This document shows positions 1 to 9,097 of a stretch of DNA of 13,387 nucleotides, one piece after another. This stretch comes from Xanthobacteraceae bacterium (lineage in GTDB: Bacteria > Pseudomonadota > Alphaproteobacteria > Rhizobiales > Xanthobacteraceae), in assembly GCA_030039105.1 (NCBI GenBank), contig JASHQO010000234.1, forward strand, positions 1 to 13,387, in the 5' to 3' direction. The stretch's first letter is position 1. Every line of letters begins with the position of its first letter. The notes beneath the pieces are model-generated. The model was not told the DNA's origin, ran no database searches, and saw only the letters and a list, made by a program, of their open reading frames with translations. A program made the position numbers and the translations under genes.

Positions 1-375
1 GCCGAGGCGGTGGCGCTCACCGTCCAGGCCACCACCGACGCAGCGGCCAAAGACGCCATGCACAAGCAGATCGACACCTGGAAGGCGACCGCGGCGCGCT
101 ACGATTCCGACGAGCAGTCCGGCGAGGGCCGCAAGGAGCTGGTGGAGCGCGCCAAGGAAGCCGAGGACGAACGCGATACCGCGCTGGCGAAATACCATCA
201 CTACGAGCTGGCGTCGGCCGCGTTCCAGATCGGCATCGTGCTGGCATCGGCGACCGTGATCACCGGCATCGTGGCGCTGGTGTGGCTCGGAGGTGCGCTG
301 GGCGCGATCGGTGTCGTGCTGCTGGCGCTCGGGCTGTGGGCGCCACATGCGGTGCCGCTGATTGCGGCGTTGTAA
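1..375 (+). CDS. C-terminal part of a DUF4337-like membrane protein (5' truncated)
   Basis: The reading frame is open at the left edge of the window, so only the last 124 residues are visible and the true start is outside. The visible part begins with a charged, probably helical stretch rich in Ala, Lys, Glu and Asp. It is followed by YELASAAFQIGIVLASATV and two adjacent hydrophobic segments (about 45 residues, ending near APHAVPLIAAL) that look like two transmembrane helices close to the C-terminus. This arrangement, with a soluble or coiled-coil middle and a C-terminal helix pair, is what I recall for DUF4337 proteins, whose function is not known. The family assignment is from memory. The gene converges on lpd, with 37 bp and a hairpin terminator between the two stop codons, so it is not part of the TCA cluster. 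Confidence 0.65.
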   Translation, partial: AEAVALTVQATTDAAAKDAMHKQIDTWKATAARYDSDEQSGEGRKELVERAKEAEDERDTALAKYHHYELASAAFQIGIVLASATVITGIVALVWLGGALGAIGVVLLALGLWAPHAVPLIAAL

Positions 376-381
376 GAAACA

Positions 382-408
382 TCCTCCCCCTGCGCTAGCG
401 GGGGAGGA
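382..408. terminator. Hairpin terminator shared by two convergent genes
   Basis: A perfect 9-bp inverted repeat (TCCTCCCCC at 382-390, GGGGGAGGA at 400-408) encloses a 9-base loop. It lies between the stop of the plus-strand DUF4337-like gene (373-375) and the stop of the minus-strand lpd gene (413-415). Read on the minus strand, the stem is followed by a T-rich stretch (about 381 down to 370), as expected for intrinsic termination of the lpd transcript. The plus-strand side is followed by A residues rather than T, so termination in that direction is less certain. Confidence 0.6.
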
Positions 409-412
409 AGAT

Positions 413-1819
<1,407 letters not shown>

Positions 1820-1837
1820 GACCTAACTCAACTAATC

Positions 1838-2122
1838 TCAACTCGCATGTGCGAGCAATGCGGCCTGCTCTTGGGCGATTTCCCGCAATCGGTCGGCGCC
1901 AAAGTCGACGCCGTCATCCTCGTCGCCCCAATAGATATGATGGCCAAACTCGGCGATACAAACCTTCTTGAAGTTCTCAGGGTCGCGGATGGTTTCGAAA
2001 ATCTCGCCGTCGGCGATCTTGCCCCGCAGATCGACAATTCCTTCGTAGCCATCGTTCCAAACCAGCTTAAGCACGCCCGGGAGGACGGCCTCAGCGCTCG
2101 TTATGCGAAGCGTATCGCTCAT
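1838..2122 (-). CDS. DUF2442 domain protein
   Basis: This is a 94-residue soluble acidic protein. The pattern ITSAEAVLPGVLKLVWNDG, then EGIVDLRGKI, then FETIRDPENFKKV and a GHHIYWGDEDDGVDFGADRL tail matches the DUF2442 fold as I remember it: a two-strand start, a D-G turn, an F-x-x-L/I-R-D-P motif and a WP/WG-D end. The function of the domain is unknown. Some members sit beside DUF4160 genes in pairs proposed to be toxin-antitoxin systems, but no DUF4160 partner is seen here. A GGAG ribosome binding site lies 8 bases before the ATG. The gene is 18 bp upstream of lpd and 251 bp downstream of odhB, so it may be the first gene of a short transcript with lpd. It is unusual as a member of the 2-oxoglutarate dehydrogenase cluster. 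Confidence 0.8.
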   Translation of the reverse strand: MSDTLRITSAEAVLPGVLKLVWNDGYEGIVDLRGKIADGEIFETIRDPENFKKVCIAEFGHHIYWGDEDDGVDFGADRLREIAQEQAALLAHAS

Positions 2123-2227
2123 CGAACTTTCTCCGGCCTCTTTTTTGCCAGGACAGTGCGCCAGGTATTTAACAAAATCTCCGTTCGGGCTTCAGCCCAG
2201 GATAACACGAGACTCAATTTGGCTGGA

Positions 2228-2238
2228 GGCAAGTTGCC
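2228..2238. promoter_or_regulatory. Small palindrome in the odhB to DUF2442 spacer, possible operator
   Basis: GGCAA and TTGCC form a perfect palindrome around one central base. It lies 105 bp upstream of the DUF2442 start, in a 251-bp spacer with no gene. On the minus strand it sits between a -35-like TTGAAG and a weak -10-like CAAATT spaced 17 bases apart. That is the best promoter candidate I found for DUF2442-lpd, but the match is poor and chance occurrence is likely. Confidence 0.2.
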
Positions 2239-2324
2239 CTTCAAAAGCCGAACAGGGAGAATGCCGATCTGTGCCTTATACTCCGCGAATACTGCGTGAA
2301 AGTGTGGTGGCGGATGCTCGCGTC

Positions 2325-2348
2325 GGCGTAAAAACGAATTCTTACGCC
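2325..2348 (-). other. Stem-loop just after odhB
   Basis: GGCGTAA (2325-2331) and TTACGCC (2342-2348) form a perfect 7-bp inverted repeat with a 10-base loop, 25 bp beyond the odhB stop codon on the transcript. No T-run follows on the minus strand, so it is not a classic intrinsic terminator. It could be a 3'-end stabilising or processing structure. Confidence 0.35.
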
Positions 2349-2373
2349 TTCGACGATCGCCACCGTGGGCATA

Positions 2374-3633
2374 TCACAAATCCAGCACCAGCCGCGCCGG
2401 GTCCTCCAGGCATTCCTTGACCCGCACCAGGAACGTCACCGCTTCGCGGCCGTCGACGATACGGTGGTCGTAGCTCAGCGCCAGGTACATCATCGGCCGC
2501 ACCTCGACCTTGCCGGCCAGCACCATCGGCCGGTCCTGGATCTTGTGCATGCCGAGGATGCCGGATTGCGGCGCGTTGAGGATCGGCGTCGACATCAGCG
2601 AGCCGTAGATGCCGCCGTTGGTGATGGTGAAGGTGCCGCCCTGCATCTCGTCGATCTTGAGCGAGCCGTCGCGGGCGCGGCGGCCGAAATCGGCGATCGT
2701 CTTTTCGATTTCGGCCAGCGATTTCTGATCGCAGTCGCGCACCACCGGCACCACCAGGCCGCGCTCGGTGCCGACCGCGATGCCGAGGTGGTAGTAGTTC
2801 TTGTAGATGATATCGGCGCCGTCGATCTCGGCGTTGACCGCCGGGATTTCCTTGAGCGCCTGGACGCAGGCGCGAACGAAGAAGCCCATGAAGCCGAGCT
2901 TGACGCCGTGCTTCTTCTCGAACAGGTCGCGGTACTGGGTGCGCAATGCCATGACGTGACCCATGTCGACCTCGTTGAAGGTCGTCAGCATGGCGGCGGT
3001 GTTCTGCGCGTCCTTGAGCCGCCGCGCGATGGTCGCCCGCAGCCGCGTCATCTTCACGCGCTCTTCGCGCGCGGCATCGTCGGCCGGCGACGGCGCGCGG
3101 ACCTGCACGGCGGCGGCGGGCTGCGCCACCGGCATCGGCTGCGCCGCAGCGCGTTCGATGGCAGCGAGCATGTCGCCCTTGGTGACCCGGCCATCCTTGC
3201 CGGTGCCGGACATGGTCGATGGGTCCATGCCGGTTTCGGCGGCGAGCTTGCGCACGGCCGGCGCCAGCGGCGTATCGGCGCGCGGCGCCACGGGCGGAGC
3301 CGCAGCGGGTGCAGACTTTGACGCTGCGGACGGCGCAGCCGGCTGTGGCGCGGGCGATGCCGCGGGTCGCGGCGCGGCTTTCGCCGGCGCGGCGCCGGCG
3401 CCTTCCTTGATCCGGCCCAGCAGCGCGCCGACCGCGACGGTATCGCCATCCTTGGCGGCGATATCGCCAAGCACGCCCGCGGCCGGCGCCGGCACCTCGA
3501 TCGTCACTTTATCGGTTTCGAGCTCGACCAGCGGCTCGTCGACGGCGACCGCATCGCCCGGCTTCTTGAACCATTTGCCGATGGTCGCCTCGGTGACCGA
3601 TTCCCCGAGCGTCGGCACGCGTATTTCGGCCAT
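2374..3633 (-). CDS. odhB: 2-oxoglutarate dehydrogenase E2, dihydrolipoyl succinyltransferase
   Basis: This is the core subunit of the 2-oxoglutarate dehydrogenase complex. It moves the succinyl group from the E1 thiamine intermediate, via its lipoyl arm, to CoA. The 419 residues contain an N-terminal lipoyl domain (about 1-76) with the lipoylated Lys42 in ETDKVTIEV, a flexible Ala/Pro-rich linker (about 78-120), and a peripheral subunit-binding domain (about 122-160, APAVRKLAAETG through GRVTKGDML). The rest is the catalytic acyltransferase domain with the end motif DHRIVDG, where His390 and Asp394 form the active site. The N-terminal VPTLGESVTEATIG is characteristic of succinyl rather than acetyl transferases. 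An AGGGA-type ribosome binding site precedes the ATG. It follows sucA by 105 bp, as expected for an E1-E2 pair. Confidence 0.97.
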   Translation of the reverse strand: MAEIRVPTLGESVTEATIGKWFKKPGDAVAVDEPLVELETDKVTIEVPAPAAGVLGDIAAKDGDTVAVGALLGRIKEGAGAAPAKAAPRPAASPAPQPAAPSAASKSAPAAAPPVAPRADTPLAPAVRKLAAETGMDPSTMSGTGKDGRVTKGDMLAAIERAAAQPMPVAQPAAAVQVRAPSPADDAAREERVKMTRLRATIARRLKDAQNTAAMLTTFNEVDMGHVMALRTQYRDLFEKKHGVKLGFMGFFVRACVQALKEIPAVNAEIDGADIIYKNYYHLGIAVGTERGLVVPVVRDCDQKSLAEIEKTIADFGRRARDGSLKIDEMQGGTFTITNGGIYGSLMSTPILNAPQSGILGMHKIQDRPMVLAGKVEVRPMMYLALSYDHRIVDGREAVTFLVRVKECLEDPARLVLDL

Positions 3634-3661
3634 GAAGTCGCTTCCCTATTTGCACGGCTTA

Positions 3662-3729
3662 GACGACAGACCACGGACGACAGAGGACGGATGAAGATGC
3701 GCCGCGATCCGTGTCAGTCGCCCGTCCTC
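3662..3729. repeat. Short direct and inverted repeats in the sucA-odhB spacer
   Basis: The 105-bp spacer contains two copies of GACGACAGA (3662-3670 and 3676-3684, 14-bp period). It also has an 8-bp inverted repeat, GAGGACGG at 3683-3690 with CCGTCCTC at 3722-3729. Read on the transcribed strand the right half is a low-complexity CGTC/CTGT-rich stretch. It may be a remnant of a dispersed repeat or form a structure in the sucA-odhB mRNA; I cannot tell which. Confidence 0.4.
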
Positions 3730-3738
3730 CATCATCTG

Positions 3739-6729
3739 CTATCCCAACGCGTCTTCCAAAAACTGCTTGAGCTGGGCGAGATGCAGCGACATCTGCCCAA
3801 CCGCGGTCGAGGCCGAGGCCGGCCGCCCGGTGTAGCGGGCGCGGCGGTGCTTGGCGCCGATCTGGTTGAGTACCCATTCGAGGAAGATATCGACGAACAC
3901 CCAGGCGCCCATGTTGCGCGGCTCTTCCTGGCACCAGACGATCTCGGCCTGCTTGAAGCGGATGAGCTCCGTCATCAGCGCCTTGGTGGGAAACGGATAG
4001 AGCTGCTCGATGCGAAGGAGGTAGACGTCGTCAATGCCGCGCTTCTCGCGCTCCTCGTAGAGGTCGTAATAGACCTTGCCGGAGCAGATGACGACGCGGC
4101 GTATCTTGTCGTCCGCGACGAGCTTGATCTTCTCCCCTTCCCTGCCCTCCTCCGCTTGCGGGGAAGCGTAGGGAGGGAGTTGCGCGTCGTCCCACAAGAG
4201 GCGATGGAATGAGGTGTTCGGCCCCATCTCATCGAGCCGCGATACCGCACGTTTGTGGCGCAGCAGCGACTTCGGCGTCATCAGGATCAAAGGCTTGCGG
4301 AAATCGCGATTGAGCTGGCGGCGCAGGATATGGAAGTAGTTCGCCGGCGTCGTACAGTTGGCGACCTGCATGTTGTCCTCGGCGCACATCTGCAGATAGC
4401 GCTCGAGCCGGGCGGAGGAATGCTCCGGCCCCTGCCCTTCGTAGCCGTGCGGCAAGAGACAGACGAGCCCCGACATGCGCAGCCACTTGCGCTCGCCCGA
4501 CGAGATGAACTGGTCGAACACCACCTGGGCGCCATTGGCGAAATCGCCGAACTGCGCTTCCCAGAGCGTCAGCGCGTTCGGTTCGGCGAGCGAATAGCCG
4601 TACTCGAAGCCGAGCACGGCTTCTTCCGACAGCATGGAATTGATCACCTCGTAGCGGGCCTGGCCGTCGCCTACGTGATTGAACGGCGTGTAGCGATTCT
4701 CGTTCTCCTGATCGATCAGCACCGAATGGCGTTGCGAGAACGTGCCGCGTTCGGAATCCTGGCCCGACAGCCGCACCGGATGGCCTTCCTGCAGCAACGA
4801 GCAGAAGGCGAGCGCCTCGCCGGTGGCCCAGTCGATGCCGAGGCCGGTCTCGATCGCCTTCCTGCGACTGTCGAGAAAACGGTTGAGGGTGCGATGCAGG
4901 TGAAAACCCTGCGGCAGGGTCGTGATCTTCTCGCCGATCTGCTTGAGCTTCTCGATCGCGACGCCGGTACGGCCGCGGCGCGGCTCGTCGGCCGCGCCCG
5001 CGGTCTTGAAGCCGGCCCAGCGGCCGTCGAGCCAGTCGGCCTTGTTGGCGCGATAGCTCTGCGCCGCTTCGAGCTCGACGTCGAGCTGGGCGCGCCAGTC
5101 GGCTTTCATCTTCTCGACTTCGCCTGCGGCGACGACGCCCTCGCCGACCAGCTTCTCGCCGTAGATTTCCAGCGTGGTCGGATGGTTGGCGATCGCCTTG
5201 TACATCAGCGGCTGGGTGAACGACGGCTCGTCGCCTTCGTTGTGGCCGTGGCGGCGATAGCAGAACATGTCGATCACCACCGGCTTCTGGAATTTCTGCC
5301 GGAACTCGGTCGCGATCTTGGCGGCGAACACTACGGCTTCGGGATCGTCGCCGTTGCAATGGAAAATCGGCGCCTCGATCATCTTGGCGACGTCGGACGG
5401 ATACGGCGACGAGCGCGAATAGCGCGGATTGGTGGTGAAGCCGATCTGGTTGTTGACGATGAAATGCACCGAGCCGCCGGTGCGATGGCCGCGCAGCCCG
5501 GAGAGCCCGAAGCATTCAGCGACCACGCCCTGGCCGGCGAACGAGGCATCGCCGTGCATGAGCAGCGGCATCACCATGGTGCGGTCTTCGGGCGTGGCGC
5601 CGAGCTGATCCTGCTTGGCGCGCACCTTGCCGAGCACCACGGGGTCGACGATTTCCAGATGCGACGGATTGGCGGTGAGCGACAGGTGCACCTTGTTGTT
5701 GTCGAACTCACGGTCCGACGAGGCGCCGAGGTGATATTTCACGTCGCCCGAGCCTTCGATCTCGTTCGGCGTCGACGAGCCACCTTTGAATTCGTGGAAG
5801 ATGGCGCGTTGCGGCTTGGCCATCACCTGCGCCAGCACGTTGAGCCGGCCGCGGTGCGGCATGCCGATGACGATCTCGCGCACGCCGAGCGCACCGCCGC
5901 GCTTGATGATCTGCTCCAAGGCCGGGATCATGGACTCGCCGCCGTCGAGGCCAAAGCGCTTGGTGCCGGTGAATTTCAGGTCGCAGAATTTCTCAAAGCC
6001 CTCGGCTTCGACCAGCTTGTTGAGGATGGCGCGCTTGCCCTCGCGGGTGAACGATATCTCCTTGTCCGGCCCTTCGATGCGCTCCTGGATCCAGCCCTTC
6101 TGGGCGCCGTTGGACAGATGCAGAAATTCGACGCCGAGCGTCTGGCAATAGGTCCGGCGCAGAATCGCGACGATCTGGTGGATGGTGCCGAATTCCAACC
6201 CGAGCACCTTGTCGAGGAAGATCAGCCGGTCGAGATCGGCTTCGCCGAAGCCGTAGGTCCGCGGATCGAGCTCCTCCTCGTTCTTCTCCGGCTCGAGCCC
6301 GAGCGGATCGAGCTTGGCGTGGAAGTGACCGCGCGCCCGATAGGCGCGGATCAGCATCAGCGCGCGCACCGAATCCCGCGTCGCCCGCTCGACGTCGGCG
6401 TTGGAGAGAGCGACGCCGCGCGTTTGCGCCTGGGCCTTCACCTTGCCGGCGACCGATTGGCCGACTTCGCCCCAGTCGCCGTCGAGCGCCGCGACCAAGT
6501 CGCCGCGCGGCAGCGGCGGCCAATCGGGCCGTCCCCACGAGGCGCCGCGGGCATTCCTTTCGACGTCGGTGGCGTTGTCCTTCAGGCTCTGGAAGAACGA
6601 CTGCCATTCGGCATCGACCGCTTTCGGATCGGCCTCATACCGGGCGTAGAGGTCCTCGATGTAGCCGGCATTGCCACCGTAGAGGAACGAGGTGAGAGCG
6701 AAGGCAGCGTTGGCGTCCTGGCGGGACAT
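3739..6729 (-). CDS. sucA: 2-oxoglutarate dehydrogenase E1, thiamine diphosphate dependent
   Basis: E1 decarboxylates 2-oxoglutarate and succinylates the lipoyl group of E2. The 996 residues start with the E2-interaction segment (AFALTSFLYGGNAGYIEDLY). The catalytic core follows: HRGRLNVLAQV, HGDASFAGQGVVAECF (His392) and the thiamine/Mg site CNGDDPEAV (Gly460-Asp461-Asp462) through HGHNEGDEP. The transketolase-like pyrimidine domain is marked by GFEYGYSLAEPNALTLWEAQFGDF and the C-terminal region by CSGKVYYDLYEEREKRG and RIEQLYPFP. I chose the ATG at 6729 because AGGA lies 8 bases upstream and the protein then begins MSRQDANAAF like its relatives; an upstream in-frame ATG at 6771 would add an unlikely 14-residue leader. 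Residues 851-866 (LPPYASPQAEEGREGE) come from a palindromic purine/pyrimidine-asymmetric stretch that looks like an in-frame insertion, described separately. Confidence 0.97.
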   Translation of the reverse strand: MSRQDANAAFALTSFLYGGNAGYIEDLYARYEADPKAVDAEWQSFFQSLKDNATDVERNARGASWGRPDWPPLPRGDLVAALDGDWGEVGQSVAGKVKAQAQTRGVALSNADVERATRDSVRALMLIRAYRARGHFHAKLDPLGLEPEKNEEELDPRTYGFGEADLDRLIFLDKVLGLEFGTIHQIVAILRRTYCQTLGVEFLHLSNGAQKGWIQERIEGPDKEISFTREGKRAILNKLVEAEGFEKFCDLKFTGTKRFGLDGGESMIPALEQIIKRGGALGVREIVIGMPHRGRLNVLAQVMAKPQRAIFHEFKGGSSTPNEIEGSGDVKYHLGASSDREFDNNKVHLSLTANPSHLEIVDPVVLGKVRAKQDQLGATPEDRTMVMPLLMHGDASFAGQGVVAECFGLSGLRGHRTGGSVHFIVNNQIGFTTNPRYSRSSPYPSDVAKMIEAPIFHCNGDDPEAVVFAAKIATEFRQKFQKPVVIDMFCYRRHGHNEGDEPSFTQPLMYKAIANHPTTLEIYGEKLVGEGVVAAGEVEKMKADWRAQLDVELEAAQSYRANKADWLDGRWAGFKTAGAADEPRRGRTGVAIEKLKQIGEKITTLPQGFHLHRTLNRFLDSRRKAIETGLGIDWATGEALAFCSLLQEGHPVRLSGQDSERGTFSQRHSVLIDQENENRYTPFNHVGDGQARYEVINSMLSEEAVLGFEYGYSLAEPNALTLWEAQFGDFANGAQVVFDQFISSGERKWLRMSGLVCLLPHGYEGQGPEHSSARLERYLQMCAEDNMQVANCTTPANYFHILRRQLNRDFRKPLILMTPKSLLRHKRAVSRLDEMGPNTSFHRLLWDDAQLPPYASPQAEEGREGEKIKLVADDKIRRVVICSGKVYYDLYEEREKRGIDDVYLLRIEQLYPFPTKALMTELIRFKQAEIVWCQEEPRNMGAWVFVDIFLEWVLNQIGAKHRRARYTGRPASASTAVGQMSLHLAQLKQFLEDALG
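4132..4179. repeat. Palindromic C/G-rich element inserted in frame in sucA
   Basis: These 48 bp read on the minus strand as a C-rich arm (CTCCCTCCCTACGC), a turn around TTCCCCGCAA and a G-rich arm ending GGCAGGGAAGGGGAG, giving an imperfect hairpin with an inner CGCTT/AAGCG stem. The length is 16 codons, which keeps the sucA frame open. The peptide is Pro/Glu/Gly-rich, unlike the flanking LLWDDAQ and KIKLVADDKIRRVV, which resemble the uninterrupted sequence I expect from related SucA proteins. The C-rich/G-rich design is also seen in the hairpin at 382-408, and similar palindromes are, from memory, dispersed in Rhizobiales genomes. The exact ends are uncertain because the variable loop may have lost native codons. 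Confidence 0.5.
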
Positions 6730-6907
6730 GGTGCGATTCCTGGCACAACCTGGGGCAGGCCTGCGAAGCATGGCGAGAAACGAAGCGCAAACGGAGCAAC
6801 CGAACGACGCGGAGAGATGCGAATCAGCCCGGCCCGGCGCTGGGGATTTCCCTTTGTACCCTATTTAGGTGCCCGATGCGGCAGGGAAAAGACACAAGAA
6901 GTGAACA

Positions 6908-7789
6908 CTACTTCATTATTTCGGCAAGCGTATGGCCGAGCCGGGCCGGCGACGGCGAGACTTTGATGCCGGCTGATTCCATGGCGGCGATCTTCGATTC
7001 CGCGCCGCCCTTACCGCCGGCGATAATGGCGCCGGCATGGCCCATGCGCCGGCCAGGCGGCGCGGTGCGTCCGGCGATGAAGCCGACCATGGGCTTCTTG
7101 CGGCCGCGCCTGGCTTCGTCCTTGAGGAATTCCGCGGCATCTTCCTCGGAGGAGCCGCCGATCTCGCCGATCATGACGATTGCCTCGGTCGCCTTGTCGG
7201 CGAGCAGCATTTCGAGCACTTCGATGAAATCGGTGCCCTTGACCGGATCGCCGCCGATGCCGACCGCCGTGGTCTGGCCGAATCCTTCCTGGGTGGTCTG
7301 AAACACCGCCTCGTAGGTCAGCGTGCCGGAGCGCGACACGATGCCGACCTTGCCGGGCTTGAAGATGTTGCCGGGCATGATGCCGATCTTGCATTCGCCC
7401 GCCGTCATCACGCCCGGGCAGTTCGGCCCGATCAGCCGCGATTTCGAGCCGCACAGCGAGCGCTTGATCTTGACCATGTGGCTCACCGGAATGCCTTCGG
7501 TGATGCAGACGATGAGCGGGATTTCCGCCTCGATCGCTTCGGCGATGGCGTCGGCCGCACCCGCCGGCGGCACATAGATCACGCTGGCGTCGGCGCCGGT
7601 CTTTGCCTTCGCCTCCGCAACGGTGTCGAACACCGGCAGGCCGAGATGGGTCGAGCCGCCTTTGCCGGGCGATACGCCGCCGACCATCTTGGTGCCGTAG
7701 ACGATCGCCTGCTCGGAATGGAAGGTGCCGTTCTTGCCGGTGAAGCCCTGGCAGATGACCTTGGTGTTCTTGCCGATGAGGATGGACAT
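6908..7789 (-). CDS. sucD: Succinyl-CoA synthetase, alpha subunit (ADP-forming)
   Basis: The alpha subunit binds CoA and carries the phosphohistidine that relays phosphate between succinyl-CoA and the nucleotide bound on the beta subunit. The 293-residue protein has the family length. It begins MSILIGKNTKVICQGFTG, the CoA-binding Rossmann start, and contains TKMVGGVSPGKGG, IGPNCPGVMTAGECKIGIMP and the active-site GHAGAIIAGGKGGAESK with phosphohistidine His251. The frame is open 66 codons further upstream, but that part is an Arg-rich translation of sucC in another frame, so I set the start at 7789. The start overlaps the sucC stop as TGATG, and AAGGAGG lies 7 bases upstream (7797-7803), inside the end of sucC. 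This favours translational coupling and 1:1 subunit synthesis. Confidence 0.97.
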   Translation of the reverse strand: MSILIGKNTKVICQGFTGKNGTFHSEQAIVYGTKMVGGVSPGKGGSTHLGLPVFDTVAEAKAKTGADASVIYVPPAGAADAIAEAIEAEIPLIVCITEGIPVSHMVKIKRSLCGSKSRLIGPNCPGVMTAGECKIGIMPGNIFKPGKVGIVSRSGTLTYEAVFQTTQEGFGQTTAVGIGGDPVKGTDFIEVLEMLLADKATEAIVMIGEIGGSSEEDAAEFLKDEARRGRKKPMVGFIAGRTAPPGRRMGHAGAIIAGGKGGAESKIAAMESAGIKVSPSPARLGHTLAEIMK

Positions 7790-8958
7790 CAGGCCGCCTC
7801 CTTCACCGCCTTGACGATCTTCTGCGCCGCATCGTCGAGGTCGTTGCCGGAGGTGACGTTGAGCTTCGACTCGGCGATGATCTTCTTGCCGAGTTCGACA
7901 TTGGTGCCTTCGAGCCGAACCACCAGCGGCACTTTCAGGCCGACTTCCTTGACCGCGGCGACGACGCCTTCGGCGATGACGTCGCACTTCATGATGCCGC
8001 CGAAGATATTCACCAAAATTCCTTTCACGTTCGGGTCCGAGGTGATGATCTTGAAGGCCGCCGCCACCTTGTCCTTCGTCGCGCTGCCGCCGACGTCTAA
8101 AAAATTCGCCGGCGCCATGCCGTAGAGCTTGATGATGTCCATGGTCGCCATGGCGAGACCGGCACCGTTGACCATGCAGCCGATCGCGCCGTCGAGGGCG
8201 ACGTAATTGAGATCGAACTTCGAGGCTTCGATCTCCTTGGGGTCTTCCTCGGTCTCGTCGCGCAGGCCTGCGATCTTCGGATGCAGGAACAGCGCGTTGT
8301 TGTCGAAGTCGGTCTTGGCGTCGAGGCAGATCAGCTTCTTGTCCTTGGTGACGACCAGCGGATTGATCTCGAGCAGGCTCATGTCGGTGTCGACGAAAGC
8401 CTTGTAGAGATTGGAGAGCAGCGGGCTCATCTGCTTGGCGAGATCGCCGTCGAGCTTGAGCGCCTTGGCGATGCTGCGCACGTGGTGCGGGCAGATGCCG
8501 GCGACCGGATCGACCGAAATGGTCACGATCTTGTCGGGCGTATTGTGCGCAACCTGTTCAATGTCGATACCGCCTTCGGTGGAGACGACAATGGCGACCC
8601 GGGAGGTTTCGCGGTCGATCAGCATCGACAGATAAAACTCCCGGTCGATCGCTGAGCCTTCCTCGATGTAAAGCCTGCGCACCTCTTTGCCGTGCGGCCC
8701 GGTCTGGTGCGTCACCAGCGTCGAGCCGAGGAGCCGCGCCGCTTCGTTCCTCACGGCGTCGACGGATTTGACAACCTTGACGCCGCCCGCCTTGCCGCGA
8801 CCGCCGGCGTGGATTTGCGCCTTCACCACCCAGACCGGCCCGCCCATTTCGTTGGCGGCCTGCACAGCTTCATCGACGCTGAACGCAGGGATGCCGCGTG
8901 GCACTGGCACGTCGTAGTCGCGCAACACGGCCTTGGCTTGGTATTCGTGGATGTTCAT
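7789..8958 (-). CDS. sucC: Succinyl-CoA synthetase, beta subunit
   Basis: The beta subunit holds the nucleotide-binding ATP-grasp domain and the succinate site. With SucD it converts succinyl-CoA, ADP (or GDP) and phosphate to succinate, CoA and ATP (or GTP). The 389 residues match the family length. The N-terminus MNIHEYQAKAVLRDYDVPVP is diagnostic, followed by the ATP-grasp motifs VVKAQIHAGGRGKAGGVK, the Mg-binding LLEINPLVVTKD region, and the C-terminal ligase domain with GCMVNGAGLAMATMD, NFLDVGGSATKDKV and NIFGGIMKCDVIAEG. The Shine-Dalgarno match before the ATG is weak. The upstream spacer to mdh is almost wholly occupied by a 164-bp repeat element, so the transcript leader of sucC would be highly structured. 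sucD follows with a one-base overlap. Confidence 0.97.
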   Translation of the reverse strand: MNIHEYQAKAVLRDYDVPVPRGIPAFSVDEAVQAANEMGGPVWVVKAQIHAGGRGKAGGVKVVKSVDAVRNEAARLLGSTLVTHQTGPHGKEVRRLYIEEGSAIDREFYLSMLIDRETSRVAIVVSTEGGIDIEQVAHNTPDKIVTISVDPVAGICPHHVRSIAKALKLDGDLAKQMSPLLSNLYKAFVDTDMSLLEINPLVVTKDKKLICLDAKTDFDNNALFLHPKIAGLRDETEEDPKEIEASKFDLNYVALDGAIGCMVNGAGLAMATMDIIKLYGMAPANFLDVGGSATKDKVAAAFKIITSDPNVKGILVNIFGGIMKCDVIAEGVVAAVKEVGLKVPLVVRLEGTNVELGKKIIAESKLNVTSGNDLDDAAQKIVKAVKEAA

Positions 8959-9038
8959 GGATGTTGCTCAGCCTGCATTCCGTCATCCTGAGGTGCGAGC
9001 AGAGCGAGCCTCGAAGGATGCCGGCCGAGGCGCGCGCC

Positions 9039-9060
9039 CGAAATCGGCTTGCCGATTTCG
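9039..9060. repeat. Perfect 10-bp hairpin, first of a pair
   Basis: CGAAATCGGC (9039-9048) and its exact reverse complement GCCGATTTCG (9051-9060) are separated by two bases. It lies in the centre of the mdh-sucC repeat. The symmetric stem would form in RNA of either strand; it has no T-run, so termination is not the obvious role. Confidence 0.75.
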
Positions 9061-9073
9061 GCATTTGCGATGC

Positions 9074-9097
9074 TCAAGTCGGCAACAGCCGACTTGA
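9074..9097. repeat. Perfect 10-bp hairpin, second of a pair
   Basis: TCAAGTCGGC (9074-9083) and GCCGACTTGA (9088-9097) form an exact 10-bp stem with a four-base AACA loop, 13 bp from the first hairpin. Two such stems next to each other are far more than chance and point to a conserved structured RNA or a replicating palindromic element. Confidence 0.75.

Noticed and set aside
6730..6771. Upstream ATG for sucA
   Set aside because: Adds a 14-residue leader unlike the family; the ATG at 6729 has AGGA at good spacing.
4255..6966. 903-codon plus-strand open frame opposite sucA
   Set aside because: Antisense to a certain gene; composition (Ala, Arg, Leu, Gly, Asp, His rich, no domain) is that of a GC-rich shadow frame.
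7790..7987. Upstream extension of the sucD frame
   Set aside because: Arg-rich translation of sucC in another frame; the ATG at 7789 has a strong ribosome binding site and the family N-terminus.
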